Part shown: positions 1 through 6,319 of the stretch, piece after piece
Layout of the letters: the number at the start of each line of letters is the position of its first letter
Position numbering within the stretch: position 1 is the stretch's first letter
NCBI GenBank assembly: GCA_021776755.1
Contig: JAJFFI010000320.1
Coordinates: forward strand, 1-6,319
DNA length: 6,319 nt
Source of the DNA: Alphaproteobacteria bacterium
GTDB taxonomy: Bacteria; Pseudomonadota; Alphaproteobacteria; JAJFFI01
Direction: 5' to 3'
Program-made: the position numbers and the translations under genes
The notes under the pieces: generated by a model
What the model was told of the DNA's origin: nothing
Database searches by the model: none
What the model saw: the letters and a program-made list of their open reading frames with translations, nothing else

Positions 1-176
1 GCTGCTTCGTCACCCTGACGCCTGGGTCGTCGCTCAATCTCGACAGCCTGCTCGAGCATCTCGAAGCCGGCGGCATCGCCAAGATGCGCTGGCCCGAACG
101 TCTCGAGGTGATCGCGGAAATGCCGATGACGCCGACCAAGAAGATCATCAAGGGCGAACTCATCTCGATGCTGTGA
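1..176 (+). CDS. Acyl-CoA synthetase / AMP-dependent ligase, C-terminal end (partial)
   Basis: This is the 3' end of a gene that begins outside the window: 57 codons (first complete codon at base 3) ending in TGA at 174-176. The peptide has the look of the small C-terminal domain of class I adenylate-forming enzymes. It contains ...RWPERLEVIAEMPMTPTKKI..., which fits the family's closing motif (usually P-x-TPSGK-I-x-R); the second Lys of TKK should be the conserved lysine that contacts the acyl-adenylate in the first half-reaction. Such enzymes activate a carboxylic acid with ATP and usually transfer it to CoA in the cytoplasm. The substrate cannot be told from this fragment. The Gly usually found before the catalytic Lys is replaced by Lys, which is tolerated in related ligases. 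A non-CoA ligase of the same superfamily is an alternative. Confidence 0.8.
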   Translation, partial: CFVTLTPGSSLNLDSLLEHLEAGGIAKMRWPERLEVIAEMPMTPTKKIIKGELISML

Positions 177-200
177 TGCGGGATGGTGTCACAACGGGAG

Positions 201-243
201 CTTCACCCTGAGGCGCCGGCAAAGCCGGCCTCGAAGGGCGAAG
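201..243. repeat. Interspersed hairpin repeat unit, copy 1
   Basis: The outer arms CTTCACCCTGAGG (201-213) and CCTCGAAGGGCGAAG (229-243) pair with a small bulge. The inner arms GCCGGC (215-220) and GCCGGC (224-229) close on a loop of AAA. This resembles the short extragenic palindromes scattered through many alphaproteobacterial genomes. It lies 25 bases after the acyl-CoA synthetase stop and could act as an mRNA 3' end or stability element, but no T-tract follows it. Confidence 0.7.
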
Positions 244-268
244 CGGGCTGCGTTGAGACCTGGCCCCG

Positions 269-308
269 CATCCTTCGAGGCGGCCGGTGGCCACACCTCA
301 GGATGAAG
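269..308. repeat. Interspersed hairpin repeat unit, copy 2 (inverted relative to copy 1)
   Basis: CATCCTTCGAGG (269-280) pairs with CCTCAGGATG (296-305), and an inner GGCC-GGT-GGCC stem lies at 282-292. Read on the opposite strand, it starts CTTCATCCTGAGG, which matches 12 of 13 bases of the start of copy 1 (201-213). The two units are therefore the same element in opposite orientations, 25 bases apart, and could also fold into one larger cruciform. Confidence 0.7.
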
Positions 309-347
309 CCAGAGTTGGCGGCGGCAGTGATGGGATTCTGCAACCCG

Positions 348-447
348 GCGTCATTTCGACCAAAGGGAGAAATCCTGTTACCACCGCCGACAGTGTTGGC
401 AGTGGAAGCAAGATTTCTCCGCCGCTTCGCGCCGTTCGAAATGACGC
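348..447. repeat. ~100-base imperfect palindrome (MITE/REP-like element)
   Basis: Three nested inverted-repeat pairs share one centre. GCGTCATTTCGA (348-359) is perfectly complementary to TCGAAATGACGC (436-447). GGAGAAATC (366-374) is perfectly complementary to GATTTCTCC (412-420). CCACCGCC (381-388) pairs with GGCAGTGG (398-405) at 7 of 8 positions. Such ~100-base palindromes with GTCATTTCGA-type ends look like non-coding interspersed repeats. No flanking target-site duplication is visible and no T-tract follows, so neither recent transposition nor terminator function is shown. It ends 51 bases before the gloC start. Confidence 0.75.
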
Positions 448-463
448 GCTAGGTGAACAGGCG

Positions 464-492
464 TTGCAGCCACCCGCCGCATTGACTAAACC
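464..492 (+). promoter_or_regulatory. Possible weak promoter for the gloC-glnS cluster
   Basis: TTGCAG (464-469) and TAAACC (487-492) are separated by exactly 17 bases, as for a housekeeping sigma-70-type promoter. The -10 element is a poor match. The transcript start would fall close to the ATG at 499, and no Shine-Dalgarno sequence lies just upstream of that ATG, so a leaderless message would fit. Short matches of this kind arise easily by chance, hence the low confidence. Confidence 0.2.
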
Positions 493-498
493 CGCGCC

Positions 499-1197
499 AT
501 GACAGACGCGCAAAATTCCGACCCCGAGCCGCCGCTCAAGGCCGCCGTCATCCCGGTCACGCCGTTCCAGCAGAACTGTTCGCTGGTCTGGTGCACGAAG
601 ACCATGAAGGCCGCCTTCGTCGATCCCGGCGGCGACGTCGACAAACTGGTGGCCGCCGCCGATGAGGCCGGGGTTACGGTTGAGAAAATTCTGCTGACTC
701 ACGGCCATCTCGACCATGCTGGCGGGGCGGCGGACCTTTCCGATCACTACGGCGGCCTGCCCATAGAGGGGCCGCAGAAGGAAGAGTCTTTCTGGCTCGA
801 CCAGATGGAGAAGCAGGGCGAGATGTTCGGCTTCGCCGATGTCCGCGAATGCCAGCCCGACCGCTGGCTCGAGGAAGGCGACACGGTCACCGTCGGCGAG
901 GCGACCTTCGAGGTGCTCTACTGCCCCGGCCACACGCCGGGCCATGTGGTGTTCTTTCACCGCGGGTCGAACCTCGCCTGGGTCGGCGACGTCTTGTTCC
1001 AGGGCTCGATCGGGCGGACTGATTTCCCGCGCGGCGACCATGCCCAGCTCATCGCCTCGATCCGCGACAAGCTCTGGCCGCTCGGCGATGACGTGACCTT
1101 CGTGCCCGGCCACGGCCCGCTCTCGACCTTCGGTCACGAGCGCCAGACCAACCCCTTCGTCGGCGACAATGCCATTTCAGAAGGGGCTGCGTCATGA
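499..1197 (+). CDS. gloC: GloC/YcbL-type hydroxyacylglutathione hydrolase (MBL-fold glyoxalase II)
   Basis: A 232-residue cytoplasmic metallo-beta-lactamase-fold hydrolase. It would hydrolyse S-lactoylglutathione to D-lactate and glutathione, the second step of methylglyoxal detoxification. The two-metal site is complete: THGHLDH (residues 67-73, ligands H68, H70, D72, H73), H145 in CPGHTPGH, the bridging D164 in VGDVLF, and H205 in PGHGPLST. The opening [14 protein letters not shown], the [10 protein letters not shown] stretch (172-181) and the closing HERQTNPF follow E. coli YcbL (GloC, about 215 residues) closely as I recall that sequence, which separates it from the longer GloB type. The ATG at 499 is chosen because the family's conserved N-terminus starts about 14 residues later. 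It has no Shine-Dalgarno sequence, so it may be leaderless or poorly initiated. The 3' end overlaps glnS by ATGA. The exact thioester substrate is inferred from the family. Confidence 0.85.
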   Translation: MTDAQNSDPEPPLKAAVIPVTPFQQNCSLVWCTKTMKAAFVDPGGDVDKLVAAADEAGVTVEKILLTHGHLDHAGGAADLSDHYGGLPIEGPQKEESFWLDQMEKQGEMFGFADVRECQPDRWLEEGDTVTVGEATFEVLYCPGHTPGHVVFFHRGSNLAWVGDVLFQGSIGRTDFPRGDHAQLIASIRDKLWPLGDDVTFVPGHGPLSTFGHERQTNPFVGDNAISEGAAS

Positions 1198-2873
1198 GTG
1201 CAGAGACGGAAACCGAAGACCGCCGCGACTTCATCCGCGACATCGTCCGCACGGACCTAGATGCTGGCAAGGTCGATACCGTTGTCACCCGCTTCCCGCC
1301 GGAGCCGAATGGCTTTCTGCATATCGGGCATGCAAAATCGATCTGCCTGAATTTCGGTGTCGCGGGCGAGTTCGGCGGGCGCTGCAACCTGCGTTTCGAC
1401 GACACGAATCCCGCCAGGGAAGAGCAGCTCTATATCGACGCCATCGAGGAGGACGTGCGCTGGCTCGGCTTCGACTGGGGTGGGGATGCCAAACACGCCT
1501 CCGACTATTTCGAGGAGCTCTACGGTTATGCCCGTCACCTGATCCGCGAGGGTAAGGCCTACGTCGATGACCAGACCGCCGACGAGATCCGCGAGACCCG
1601 GGGGACGCTGACCGAGCCCGGCACGCCGAGCCCTTTCCGCGACCGCAGCCCGGAGGAAAACCTCGAGCTCTTTGAGAAAATGCGCGCGGGCGCGTTCGAG
1701 ACCGGCGCCCGGGTGCTGCGGGCGAAGATCGACATGGCCTCGGGCAACATCAACATGCGGGACCCGGTGCTCTACCGCATCCTGCACGCGACCCATCCGC
1801 GCACCGGTGACGCCTGGCACATTTATCCGACTTACGATTTCGCCCACGGCCAGTCCGACGCCATCGAAGGCGTGACCCACTCGCTCTGCACGCTCGAATT
1901 CGAGGATCACCGCCCCCTCTACGATTGGCTGATCGAAAACCTGCCGGTGCCCTCGCGCCCGTATCAGTACGAGTTCGCGCGGCTTAACCTGACCCATACG
2001 GTGCTCTCGAAGCGCCGGCTGATCCAGCTGGTCACGGAGGGCCATGTCTTGGGCTGGGACGACCCGCGCATGCCGACGCTGGCGGGCCTTCGCCGCAAGG
2101 GCGTGCCGCCCGAGGCCGTCGTCGAGTTTACCAAACGCATCGGCGTCACCAAGGCCGACAACCTGGTCGAGGTGCAGATGCTGGACGCCGCCGTGCGCGA
2201 TCACCTGAACGCCACGGCCGAACGCCGCATGGGCGTGCTGCGCCCGCTCAAGGTTGTGATCGAAAATTATCCCGAAAACGAGACGGAAGAGCTCGACGCG
2301 GCCAACCATCCGAACGACGAGAGCGCCGGCACCCGCAAGGTGCCGTTCGGGCGGGAAATCTACATCGAGGCCGGTGACTTCATGGAAGACCCGCCGAAGA
2401 AATTCTTCCGCCTCGCATCCGGCCGTGAGGTCCGCCTGCGCTTTGCCTACTTCATCACCTGCACGGATATCGTGAAGAACGCCGCTGGCGAGGTCATCGA
2501 GGTGCGTGCGATCTACGACCCCGCGACCCGCGGCGGCGACGCGCTGGACGGCCGCAAGGTCAAGGGCACGATCCACTGGGTCGCGGCCGGGACCGCCCTC
2601 GACGCCGACGTGCGGCTCTACGATCACCTCTTCGCCGAGGAAGTGCCGGGTAAGGACCGGGACTGGCTCGAAGACCTGAACCCGGACGCCCTCGAGGTTC
2701 TGACCGGTTGCAAGCTCGAGCCGATGCTGGCCGATGCGGTGCCGGGCGTGCCAGTGCAGTTCGAGCGCACCGGCTACTTCACGCCCGACCCCGACAGCAC
2801 ACCGGAGCACCTAGTGTTCAACCGCACCGTCGGCCTCCGCGACAGCTGGGCGAAGGCGCAGCAGAAGAGCTGA
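1194..2873 (+). CDS. glnS: Glutaminyl-tRNA synthetase (GlnRS)
   Basis: A 559-residue class I aminoacyl-tRNA synthetase (E. coli GlnRS is about 554) that charges tRNA-Gln directly with glutamine using ATP. The Rossmann-fold catalytic domain carries the class I signature [16 protein letters not shown] (residues 34-49, HIGH at 43-46) and the KMSKS-equivalent VLSKRR (270-275). GlnRS-type landmarks include [30 protein letters not shown] and WDDPRMPT. The C-terminal half is the double beta-barrel anticodon-binding region, ending in the conserved [13 protein letters not shown]. No YqeY-like extension is present. The ATG overlaps the gloC stop (ATGA), with AAGGGG at 1181-1186 seven bases upstream as ribosome binding site, so translation is probably coupled to gloC. 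The gene is intact. Distinction from GluRS rests on these GlnRS-specific blocks and is secure. Confidence 0.97.
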   Translation: MSAETETEDRRDFIRDIVRTDLDAGKVDTVVTRFPPEPNGFLHIGHAKSICLNFGVAGEFGGRCNLRFDDTNPAREEQLYIDAIEEDVRWLGFDWGGDAKHASDYFEELYGYARHLIREGKAYVDDQTADEIRETRGTLTEPGTPSPFRDRSPEENLELFEKMRAGAFETGARVLRAKIDMASGNINMRDPVLYRILHATHPRTGDAWHIYPTYDFAHGQSDAIEGVTHSLCTLEFEDHRPLYDWLIENLPVPSRPYQYEFARLNLTHTVLSKRRLIQLVTEGHVLGWDDPRMPTLAGLRRKGVPPEAVVEFTKRIGVTKADNLVEVQMLDAAVRDHLNATAERRMGVLRPLKVVIENYPENETEELDAANHPNDESAGTRKVPFGREIYIEAGDFMEDPPKKFFRLASGREVRLRFAYFITCTDIVKNAAGEVIEVRAIYDPATRGGDALDGRKVKGTIHWVAAGTALDADVRLYDHLFAEEVPGKDRDWLEDLNPDALEVLTGCKLEPMLADAVPGVPVQFERTGYFTPDPDSTPEHLVFNRTVGLRDSWAKAQQKS

Positions 2874-2876
2874 GTC

Positions 2877-3173
2877 GTGCGCGCCGATCTCGAAGCGGAA
2901 CGCGCAACGCTGCAGGAAGAAATTGCGCGACTCGAAGAAGCCGCGGGTGAATTTTCGTCGATGCTCGGCGAGCTCGACCATGCCGCGCGCCGGGTCCGGG
3001 ACGGGCTTGAGCGCACCGGCGGCATAGCTCCCGAACTCGAGCGCAAACGTGCAGCGCTCGACGAGAACCGCAAGATCGCCGCCGGAGATGCCGATGCCGT
3101 GCAGCGGCGCCTGGCTGCGGCCCGCGGCCGGCTGCAACAGGTCGAAGCGGAACTCTCCAGCGGCACCCCTTGA
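2877..3173 (+). CDS. Small coiled-coil protein of unknown function
   Basis: A 98-residue ORF with a GTG start 3 bases after the glnS stop; AGAAGAG at 2863-2869 is a passable ribosome binding site. Third codon positions are overwhelmingly G or C, as in the neighbouring genes, which supports real coding. The protein is rich in Glu, Arg, Ala and Leu, with heptad-like hydrophobic spacing at about residues 3-35 and 50-95, broken by a GGIAPE turn (about 48-53). This suggests a helical hairpin or a two-segment coiled coil. It has no cysteine, signal peptide or membrane segment, so it is likely cytoplasmic. I do not recognise a family. Position suggests co-transcription with gloC-glnS. Its TGA stop lies inside the -35 element of the downstream copper promoter. 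A spurious ORF is possible but less likely. Confidence 0.65.
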   Translation: MRADLEAERATLQEEIARLEEAAGEFSSMLGELDHAARRVRDGLERTGGIAPELERKRAALDENRKIAAGDADAVQRRLAAARGRLQQVEAELSSGTP

Positions 3174-3200
3174 CCTTCCCGTGACTGGAAGCCTTATCTG
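3170..3200 (+). promoter_or_regulatory. CueR-type copper-responsive promoter/operator of copA-cueR
   Basis: TTGACC (3170-3175, -35) and TATCTG (3195-3200, -10) are separated by 19 bases, the over-long spacer typical of MerR-family promoters. The spacer region carries the dyad ACCTTCC (3173-3179), N7, GGAAGCC (3187-3193). The CueR box consensus is ACCTTCC-N7-GGAAGGT, so the left arm is perfect and the right arm matches 5 of 7. The arrangement aligns base for base with the E. coli copA promoter as I recall it. A cueR-like gene lies downstream. Metal-bound CueR would distort the DNA to align the two elements. The transcript start is expected about 7 bases after the -10, at or beside the copA ATG (3207). 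Confidence 0.85.
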
Positions 3201-3206
3201 ACAGTC

Positions 3207-5534
3207 ATGGATACACACGATCAGAAGAACTCTGCCTGCCATGACAGCGCAGACGCCGCGCCGTCCTCTCACGGCGATCACCACCACTCCCGCCCGGCCC
3301 CCGAGGGCGCGGCCTGGTACTGCCCCATGTGCGAAGGCGTCGAGAGCGACACGCCCGGCGACTGCCCCAAGTGCGGCATGGCGCTCGAGTCCGCGCGGCC
3401 TCAGGCAAATGTCACGAAGTACACCTGTCCGATGCATCCGGAGATCGTCCGCGATGAACCGGGCGACTGCCCGATCTGCGGTATGGCGCTCGAGCCGATG
3501 GAGGTCGCCGCCGGTCCGGGTGAGAACGCCGAGCTCAAGGACATGACCCGGCGCTTCTGGGTCGGCGCGGTGCTTGCGGTGCCGCTTCTCGTGTTGACCA
3601 TGGGCGAGATGGTGCCGGGCTTTGCGGCGTTGATCACCGGCGCCTGGAACGGCTGGGTCCAACTCGCACTCGCGACGCCGATCGTGTTTTGGAGTGGCTG
3701 GCCGCTGCTGCTGCGTGGCGCCCGATCGTTCCGGACGATGAACCTCAACATGTTCTCGCTGATCGCGCTCGGCGTGATGGCGGCCTATGTGTTCAGCCTC
3801 GCTGCCCTGATATTCCCGGGCATTCTGCCGCCCGAGTTCCTCGGCGAAGGTGGCTTGCCGCCATTCTATTTCGAGGCGGCAGGCGTGATCACCGTGCTCG
3901 TGTTGCTCGGCCAGGTCCTCGAATTACGGGCGCGCGAGAAGACTGGCGATGCGGTGCGCGCGCTGCTCGACCTTTCCCCCAAGACCGCGCGCCGTGTCAC
4001 CGACGGCGGCGATGACGAGGAAGTTCCGGTCTCCGAAATTCAGCCCGGCGACAAGCTCCGGGTGCGCCCCGGCGAAAGCGTTCCGGTGGATGGTGAAATC
4101 GTGGATGGCTCCAGCACGGTCGATGAATCGATGCTCACCGGGGAGCCCGCGCCCGTGTCCAAGGGCAAGGGCGACCATGTGATCGGCGCGACGCTGAACC
4201 AGCGCGGCAGCTTCGTGATGCGTGCCGAGGAGGTCGGTGGTGACACCATGCTCGCGAAAATCGTCGAGATGGTCTCGGCCGCACAGCGGTCGCGCGCACC
4301 GATCCAGCGGCTGGCCGACAAGGTTGCCGGCTGGTTCGTGCCCGCGGTGATCCTTATTGCCGTGGTGGCTTTCGTCGGATGGAGCGTCTGGGGTCCGGCG
4401 CCGGCGATGCTCTACGGCCTGATCGTTGCGGTTTCCGTGCTGATCATTGCGTGCCCCTGCGCCATCGGGCTCGCGACACCGATGTCGATCATGGTCGGCA
4501 CCGGCCGCGGCGCCAATGCCGGCGTCCTGTTCCGGGATGCGGCCGCCCTCGAGCGGCTCGAGAAGGTCGACACCATCGTTGTCGACAAGACCGGCACCCT
4601 GACCGAGGGCCGGCCCGAAGTCACCGCGGTGCTAACCAACGAAGGTGTCAGCGAGGAAGACGTCCTCCGGCTTGCCGCCGCGGTCGAGCGGGACAGCGAA
4701 CATCCGCTGGCAGAAGCCGTGCTGCGCGCCGCCGACGAACGGGATCTGAAAGTTCCGAACGTGAAGGATTTCGATTCCGTCACGGGCAAGGGTGTTGTCG
4801 GCGTGGCCGACGGCAAGGACATCCGGCTCGGCAACAAGGCGCTAATGGAGGCGGACAGCATCGACACTTCGGCGCTCGACGATGGCGCGCGCAAGGAACG
4901 TGAGGCCGGCGGCGGGGCGATGTTCCTGGCGGCTGACGGCAAGCTGCTCGGCGTCATCGTGGTCAAGGACCCGATCAAGAAATCGACGCCCGACGCGATC
5001 CGGGCCCTGCACGATGCGGGGCTGACGGTCGTCATGCTGACCGGCGACAGCGCCACGACCGCAGAGGCGGTGGCCAAAGAGATCGGTATCGACAAGGTCG
5101 TCGCCGACGTGCTGCCGGAAGACAAGCAGGCCGAGATCAAGCGGTTGCAGGGCGAGGGCAGGGTGGTGGCGATGGCGGGCGACGGTATCAACGATGCCCC
5201 CGCACTGGCCCAGGCGGATGTCGGCATTGCGATGGGCACCGGCACCGACGTCGCCATCGAAAGCGCGGGCGTCACGCTGGTGAAGGGCGATCTCGCGGCC
5301 CTCGCCCGTGCCCGGGCGCTGTCGTCGGCGACCATGAGGAACATCCGCCAGAACCTGGTGTTCGCTTTCGGCTACAATGTTCTCGGCATACCGATCGCGG
5401 CGGGCGTGCTCTATCCGGTGTTCGGGCTGCTGCTCTCGCCGATGATCGCGGCCGCCGCAATGAGCCTGAGTTCGGTCTCGGTGATCGGCAACGCGCTGCG
5501 ATTGCGCCGCGCCGATATCGGAGGCGGGGCATGA
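3207..5534 (+). CDS. copA: Copper-exporting P1B-1-type ATPase (CopA-like)
   Basis: A 775-residue inner-membrane ATPase that pumps Cu(I) (possibly Ag(I)) out of the cytoplasm. The N-terminus is His-rich (HGDHHH, 22-27), then has two tandem heavy-metal-binding modules: CPMC...CPKCGM (39-58) and CPMHPE...CPICGM (74-93). There is no GMTCxxC HMA domain. Eight membrane segments lie at about 118-137, 150-169, 181-204, 219-239, 376-396, 401-425, 715-737 and 740-762. Key residues: TGE 311-313 (actuator), CPC 416-418 (transport site), DKTGT with phosphorylated D460, HP 499-500 (N-domain), GDGIND 658-663. YN 723-724 and MSLSS 752-756 in the last two helices are the Cu(I) subclass signature and argue against Zn/Cd. 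The ATG at 3207 has no Shine-Dalgarno sequence and sits at the predicted transcript start, so leaderless translation is likely. The gene is intact and overlaps cueR by ATGA. Confidence 0.95.
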   Translation: MDTHDQKNSACHDSADAAPSSHGDHHHSRPAPEGAAWYCPMCEGVESDTPGDCPKCGMALESARPQANVTKYTCPMHPEIVRDEPGDCPICGMALEPMEVAAGPGENAELKDMTRRFWVGAVLAVPLLVLTMGEMVPGFAALITGAWNGWVQLALATPIVFWSGWPLLLRGARSFRTMNLNMFSLIALGVMAAYVFSLAALIFPGILPPEFLGEGGLPPFYFEAAGVITVLVLLGQVLELRAREKTGDAVRALLDLSPKTARRVTDGGDDEEVPVSEIQPGDKLRVRPGESVPVDGEIVDGSSTVDESMLTGEPAPVSKGKGDHVIGATLNQRGSFVMRAEEVGGDTMLAKIVEMVSAAQRSRAPIQRLADKVAGWFVPAVILIAVVAFVGWSVWGPAPAMLYGLIVAVSVLIIACPCAIGLATPMSIMVGTGRGANAGVLFRDAAALERLEKVDTIVVDKTGTLTEGRPEVTAVLTNEGVSEEDVLRLAAAVERDSEHPLAEAVLRAADERDLKVPNVKDFDSVTGKGVVGVADGKDIRLGNKALMEADSIDTSALDDGARKEREAGGGAMFLAADGKLLGVIVVKDPIKKSTPDAIRALHDAGLTVVMLTGDSATTAEAVAKEIGIDKVVADVLPEDKQAEIKRLQGEGRVVAMAGDGINDAPALAQADVGIAMGTGTDVAIESAGVTLVKGDLAALARARALSSATMRNIRQNLVFAFGYNVLGIPIAAGVLYPVFGLLLSPMIAAAAMSLSSVSVIGNALRLRRADIGGGA

Positions 5535-5917
5535 ACATCGGACGCGCCGCCGAGCTCTCCGGCTTGCCGCCGAAGACCATCCGATACTACGAGGAAGCAG
5601 GGCTGGTGATCGCGGGCCGCCTCGACAACGGGTATCGGGACTACGCCGAGACCGACGTGCACAAGCTTTCGTTTCTCCGGCGGGCGCGGAGACTGGGATT
5701 TTCAGTCGAGGAATGTCGCCGGCTGCTCTCGCTCTATGAGGACAAGGACCGCGCGAGTGCCGACGTGAAGCGGCTCGCCGCGGATCACCTGAACGACATC
5801 GAGACCAGGCTCGTGGAACTGACGGAGCTTCGCGACACGCTCCGCACGCTCGTTGTGGCGTGTCAGGGCAACGACCGGCCGGACTGCCCGATCATCGATA
5901 ACCTGGCCGCCGGATAG
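5531..5917 (+). CDS. cueR: CueR-type MerR-family copper-sensing regulator
   Basis: A 128-residue MerR-family dimeric activator. The N-terminal winged helix-turn-helix begins [20 protein letters not shown], followed by the NGYRDY wing, a long dimerisation helix (about 79-107) and a C-terminal metal loop with C111 and C119 ([13 protein letters not shown]). These match C112 and C120 of E. coli CueR in spacing. S76 in ASADVK matches the Ser77 that marks sensors of monovalent ions (Cu+, Ag+, Au+) rather than Hg or Zn. It lacks the C-terminal CCHH tail of the E. coli protein. Start: ATG overlapping the copA stop, with GGAGG (5520-5524) six bases upstream. It would bind the operator at 3170-3200 and so control its own operon. 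HmrR or another copper-responsive MerR name would describe the same role. Confidence 0.92.
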   Translation: MNIGRAAELSGLPPKTIRYYEEAGLVIAGRLDNGYRDYAETDVHKLSFLRRARRLGFSVEECRRLLSLYEDKDRASADVKRLAADHLNDIETRLVELTELRDTLRTLVVACQGNDRPDCPIIDNLAAG

Positions 5918-5943
5918 GCTTGGATCACCCTGTGGCGGATTTT
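5907..5943 (+). terminator. Probable weak intrinsic terminator after cueR
   Basis: CCGCC (5907-5911) pairs with GGCGG (5934-5938), and ATAGG (5914-5918) pairs with CCTGT (5929-5933, one G-U). This leaves a two-base GG bulge and a 10-base loop, followed at once by ATTTT (5939-5943). The left arm contains the cueR stop codon, and the loop contains the stop codon of the converging minus-strand gene. The T-run is short, and there is none on the other side, so it would serve the forward transcript only. Confidence 0.4.
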
Positions 5944-6319
5944 GGGAACAGCGGTGGTGCGCCGTCCGGTGCAGGAGATCCGTCGAGCGGGTAGAGCAGC
6001 GTCCAATACAAGTCGAACACGCCCGGGCGCTGCGGCTGCATCAGGTACTGGAAATGCATAAGCCGGAAGTTCCAGCGGTACCGCCAGTAATATTTCGTTC
6101 CGAGCATGCGGGCGTAGCCCGGGTCGATGTGCAGCGGGGGCGGCCGTTCGATGCCAGCCTTCTTCAGCAGATGCCCACGCACCGGGCCGAAGAAATAGGT
6201 CGCGACCAGGTCCTGCCAGCCGCTGACATCCGTCCAGACGACATTTGGTTCGGACGCCGCATCGACGATGGCCGCGCGAAGGGCATCGCCGCCGGGCCCT
6301 TTGGTAACAGCAGCGAATC
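5925..6319 (-). CDS. Unrecognised protein, C-terminal part (partial)
   Basis: A minus-strand reading frame is open from the right window edge to a TGA at 5925-5927, giving 130 visible C-terminal residues. A GTG at 6182 could be a start, but the frame continues upstream without a stop through plausible protein (for example VVWTDVSGWQDLVATYFFGP), so the gene very probably begins outside the window. The visible part is strikingly aromatic (TKYYWRYRWNFRLMHFQYLM, then FDLYWTLLYPLDG) and ends in a Pro-rich tail. There is no obvious membrane helix, Cys motif or known catalytic signature. I do not recognise the family. It converges on cueR with 7 bases between the stop codons, so it is a separate transcription unit and has no evident tie to copper. 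Confidence 0.65.
   Translation of the reverse strand, partial: FAAVTKGPGGDALRAAIVDAASEPNVVWTDVSGWQDLVATYFFGPVRGHLLKKAGIERPPPLHIDPGYARMLGTKYYWRYRWNFRLMHFQYLMQPQRPGVFDLYWTLLYPLDGSPAPDGAPPLFPKSATG

Noticed and set aside
183..452. An 89-codon forward frame between the first gene and gloC.
   Set aside because: It is made almost entirely of palindromic repeat sequence, and the minus strand yields a similar peptide by symmetry. There is no convincing ribosome binding site or family resemblance.
482..487. TTGACT just before gloC as a -35 element.
   Set aside because: A matching -10 would fall inside the gloC coding sequence past its ATG, so it cannot drive the annotated start.
298..1137. A 279-codon minus-strand frame spanning the repeats and gloC.
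   Set aside because: Its body is antisense to the conserved metallo-hydrolase and its tail is translated palindromic repeat.
1257..2810. A 517-codon open frame on the minus strand opposite glnS.
   Set aside because: It lies wholly antisense to an unmistakable, intact GlnRS. Long antisense frames are expected in GC-rich genes with strong third-position bias, and the peptide resembles no protein family.
2811..3662. A 283-codon minus-strand frame across the coiled-coil gene and the start of copA.
   Set aside because: It runs through the CueR operator and is antisense to the metal-binding modules of copA; there is no motif support.
4412..5344. A 310-codon minus-strand frame opposite copA.
   Set aside because: It is Ser/Ala/Pro-rich with no recognisable motif and lies antisense to the conserved catalytic core of the ATPase; it is a composition artefact.
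3207..5534. Zinc/cadmium (ZntA-type) or mercury-related ATPase assignment.
   Set aside because: CPC together with YN and MSxSS in the last two helices, plus a CueR-type regulator and operator, indicate Cu(I)/Ag(I).

Overview
The window looks like an ordinary chromosomal segment of a GC-rich proteobacterium, most likely an alphaproteobacterium. This rests on the strong G/C bias at third codon positions, the style of the interspersed palindromic repeats upstream of the second gene, and the overall protein character. No species can be named from the sequence alone. I saw no rRNA, tRNA, CRISPR array, transposase or phage gene.

Layout, left to right. Bases 1-176 are the last 57 codons of an acyl-CoA synthetase-type (AMP-forming) enzyme. 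Bases 177-498 hold no gene but are dense in palindromes: two short hairpin units in opposite orientation (201-243 and 269-308) and a ~100-base imperfect palindrome (348-447). A tight forward cluster follows: a GloC/YcbL-type metallo-beta-lactamase-fold glyoxalase II (499-1197), a full-length glutaminyl-tRNA synthetase glnS that overlaps it by an ATGA (1194-2873), and a 98-residue coiled-coil protein of unknown function that starts 3 bases after glnS on a GTG (2877-3173).

The second half is a compact copper-export module. A CueR-type promoter/operator (3170-3200: TTGACC, 19-base spacer carrying the ACCTTCC-N7-GGAAGCC dyad, TATCTG) drives a P1B-1 copper-exporting ATPase (copA-like, 3207-5534). 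A CueR-type MerR regulator (5531-5917) overlaps it by ATGA. The regulator would sense cytoplasmic Cu(I) (or Ag/Au), untwist the long-spacer promoter, and switch on both the pump and itself. The stop codon of the upstream coiled-coil gene lies inside the -35 element of this promoter, and the predicted transcript start falls on or next to the copA ATG, so the pump message is probably leaderless. A weak intrinsic terminator spans the 7-base gap between cueR and a converging, unrecognised gene that enters from the right edge (5925-6319, minus strand).

I find no evidence of a wholly new system. The points most worth a second look are the operator/stop-codon overlap with leaderless initiation, the unusual N-terminus of the copper pump, the unknown coiled-coil gene, and the presence of GlnRS in an apparent alphaproteobacterium.
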